A stretch of 6,690 nt of DNA from Gammaproteobacteria bacterium (GTDB lineage Bacteria; Pseudomonadota; Gammaproteobacteria; Granulosicoccales; Granulosicoccaceae). The notes below the pieces were generated by a model, which was not told the DNA's origin, ran no database searches, and saw nothing but the letters and a program-made list of their open reading frames with translations. Location: positions 1 through 6,690 of the forward strand of contig JAHQVR010000127.1 of assembly GCA_019634245.1 (NCBI GenBank). The letters run 5' to 3'. The position numbers were made by a program, and so were the translations under genes. This document shows positions 5,286 to 6,690 of this stretch, in pieces. Numbering within the stretch: position 1 is the first letter of the stretch; the number at the start of each line of letters is the position of its first letter.

Positions 5286-6689
5286 CTAGTAATTACCCTT
5301 TACCCGCTCCTTCGTAGGGTCAAAATGCGGGATTGGAACAACGCAGGCTTTGAGTCTTTTCTGCTGGCCATCCAATTGGCCCACTTCAATGGCCGTGCCA
5401 TTTTTTGCATGTGTGACATCCAGACGAGCCAGTGCGATAACCTTGCCCAATGTTGGTGACTTTACAGCCGATGTAATTTGGCCAACTTGTGCTTTACCAA
5501 CGCGAATACAGTCACCCGAACTTGGTACAACACCGCCGGTAATATCAAGACCAACCAACTGGCGTTGCGGATTCTCTTCTCTGGACACCAGTACTTCACG
5601 ACCTATAAAGTCATCCTCTTTAGATTTCAATGGCACAGTAAAGCCAATACCTGCCTCAAATGGGTTTGTTGTATCATCAAACTCATAACCGGCGAATATA
5701 AGCCCTGATTCAACCCGTAGCATATCTAACGCTGCCAGACCTAATGGCAACATACCCATTGGTTCTCCGGCTGTCCAAATCTTATCGAACAGAGCATTGG
5801 CGTCTTTGGGGTGGCAGAATACTTCGTAACCTAGTTCACCAGTGTATCCTGTTCGGCTCACCACAATTGGAATACCATGAAAATCATCTATGCGACCAAT
5901 CATAAATCGAAACCAGCCCAAGTCGGTGATGCTGGACTGGGTTGGCGAATTCCAAACTATTTTTTCCAGAATTTTTCTAGATAACGGGCCTTGAACAGCG
6001 ACGTTACACAATTGATCTGTGGATGACCGAATCCATGCATTGAGATTTCGTTTTGATGCTTGCTCTCTTAGCCACAAGCCGCCTTCATCATTACCGCCAA
6101 TCCATCGAAAGTTAGTATCACTCATACGAAACACTGTACCGTCATCCACCATACCGCCGTGCTCGTAACACATCGCGGTATACACAACTTGGCCAACACT
6201 GAGCTTTTTAATATTGCGGGTCACACAGGCTTGCATTAGTTCTTCAGCATCTGGACCCGTTACTTCGTACTTGCGTAGCGGACTTAAATCCATTATCGCT
6301 GCTTTTTCACGACACGCCCAATACTCGGCGATTGCACCGTGGTTACTCATTTGATTGGCCAGCCAATAGCCGTTATATTCAACAAAGTCTTGAGTGTGCT
6401 TGGCAAAAGATTCATGAAATCCGGTTTGTTTGGTTGCTTCCACGTCGGCCTCCGGAGACTTACGCCACCCGATTGATGTTTTAAATTGTTCTTTCTCTTC
6501 GTACACACGCACTTGTATGTCTGTCGGATTCCAACCATTGGCAGGATCAACATCACACGGGCACGCAGTGGATACACAAACCAGATCGGTCAGCGCTTTT
6601 AACATGACATAGTCACCTGGTCTTGACCACGGCGTATCAAAACCCAAAGCGTTAGTATCATCAAGTAATGTATTGAAGAAAAAATTGAT
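5286..6689 (-). CDS. tdm: TMAO demethylase, C-terminal 467 residues (DUF1989-GcvT; start beyond window edge)
   Basis: The frame is open to the right edge; the in-frame TTG at 6647 is not the true start. Tdm splits trimethylamine N-oxide into dimethylamine and formaldehyde in the cytoplasm. It is known to join an N-terminal DUF1989 (metal-containing) domain to a C-terminal tetrahydrofolate-binding GcvT domain, about 750-800 residues in all, and this fragment shows that junction. Residues 1-65 end the DUF1989 part: TPWSRPGDYVML, then VCVSTACPCD with cysteines 38, 43 and 45. From about residue 90 the GcvT domain follows: YEHGGMVDDGTVFRMSD (175-191, Asp182/183 at the glycine-cleavage T-protein catalytic site), SRTGYTGELGYEVF (278-291) and GLAALDMLRVESGLIFAGYE (317-336). 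Domain order plus a nearby tmm makes Tdm the best call; another DUF1989-GcvT aminomethyltransferase is the alternative. The oxidoreductase remnant begins a few bases after its stop. Confidence 0.87.
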   Translation of the reverse strand: MNFFFNTLLDDTNALGFDTPWSRPGDYVMLKALTDLVCVSTACPCDVDPANGWNPTDIQVRVYEEKEQFKTSIGWRKSPEADVEATKQTGFHESFAKHTQDFVEYNGYWLANQMSNHGAIAEYWACREKAAIMDLSPLRKYEVTGPDAEELMQACVTRNIKKLSVGQVVYTAMCYEHGGMVDDGTVFRMSDTNFRWIGGNDEGGLWLREQASKRNLNAWIRSSTDQLCNVAVQGPLSRKILEKIVWNSPTQSSITDLGWFRFMIGRIDDFHGIPIVVSRTGYTGELGYEVFCHPKDANALFDKIWTAGEPMGMLPLGLAALDMLRVESGLIFAGYEFDDTTNPFEAGIGFTVPLKSKEDDFIGREVLVSREENPQRQLVGLDITGGVVPSSGDCIRVGKAQVGQITSAVKSPTLGKVIALARLDVTHAKNGTAIEVGQLDGQQKRLKACVVPIPHFDPTKERVKGNY

Positions 6690-6690
6690 A

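Noticed and set aside
5350..5688. 112-codon + strand open frame within tdm
   Set aside because: Shadow of the GcvT coding sequence; no start signal and no recognisable domain.
1..6690. tRNA or rRNA genes, CRISPR arrays, insertion sequences, attachment sites
   Set aside because: No cloverleaf, spaced direct repeats, transposase sequence or terminal inverted repeats were seen when reading either strand.

Overview
The window looks like a chromosomal segment of a marine-type gammaproteobacterium (inference). The left edge encodes the C-terminus of a Pseudomonas/Colwellia-type isocitrate lyase. The rest is dominated by genes for oxidising methylated amines, a set common in marine bacterioplankton and methylotrophs. 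Base composition is moderate and nothing marks the region as a phage, plasmid or transposon.

Layout, left to right: (1) the 3' end of isocitrate lyase (aceA, + strand) with a good intrinsic terminator; (2) a convergent RluA-family pseudouridine synthase (- strand); (3) a divergent intergenic region of about 140 bp with a palindromic operator-like element; (4) tmm, a flavin monooxygenase that oxidises trimethylamine to trimethylamine N-oxide (+ strand), followed by a strong terminator; (5) a convergent - strand block. In transcription order this block holds the 3' two-thirds of a DUF1989-GcvT protein (Tdm, TMAO demethylase), the collapsed remains of a DAO-family FAD oxidoreductase, a regulatory gap of about 270 bp with a near-consensus sigma-54 promoter, an Amt ammonium transporter, and a 60-residue single-pass membrane protein just behind amt.

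How the genes could work together: Tmm converts TMA to TMAO, and Tdm splits TMAO to dimethylamine and formaldehyde, its folate-binding domain probably passing the one-carbon unit to tetrahydrofolate. Complete demethylation downstream would release ammonium. Amt, under a nitrogen-type sigma-54 promoter, could recapture that ammonium or carry methylammonium. The upstream half of tdm and any genes for dimethylamine, methylamine or TMAO uptake lie outside the window.

Most worth a second look: the internally deleted oxidoreductase, whose two reading frames overlap in a 10-bp sequence at the junction (a deletion-scar signature); amt with a small membrane protein where glnK is often found; the sigma-54 promoter and upstream palindromes of amt; the palindrome between the putative -10 and ribosome binding site of tmm; and a Trp-to-Leu change in Tmm at a position known to line the substrate pocket. 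I see no wholly new system.
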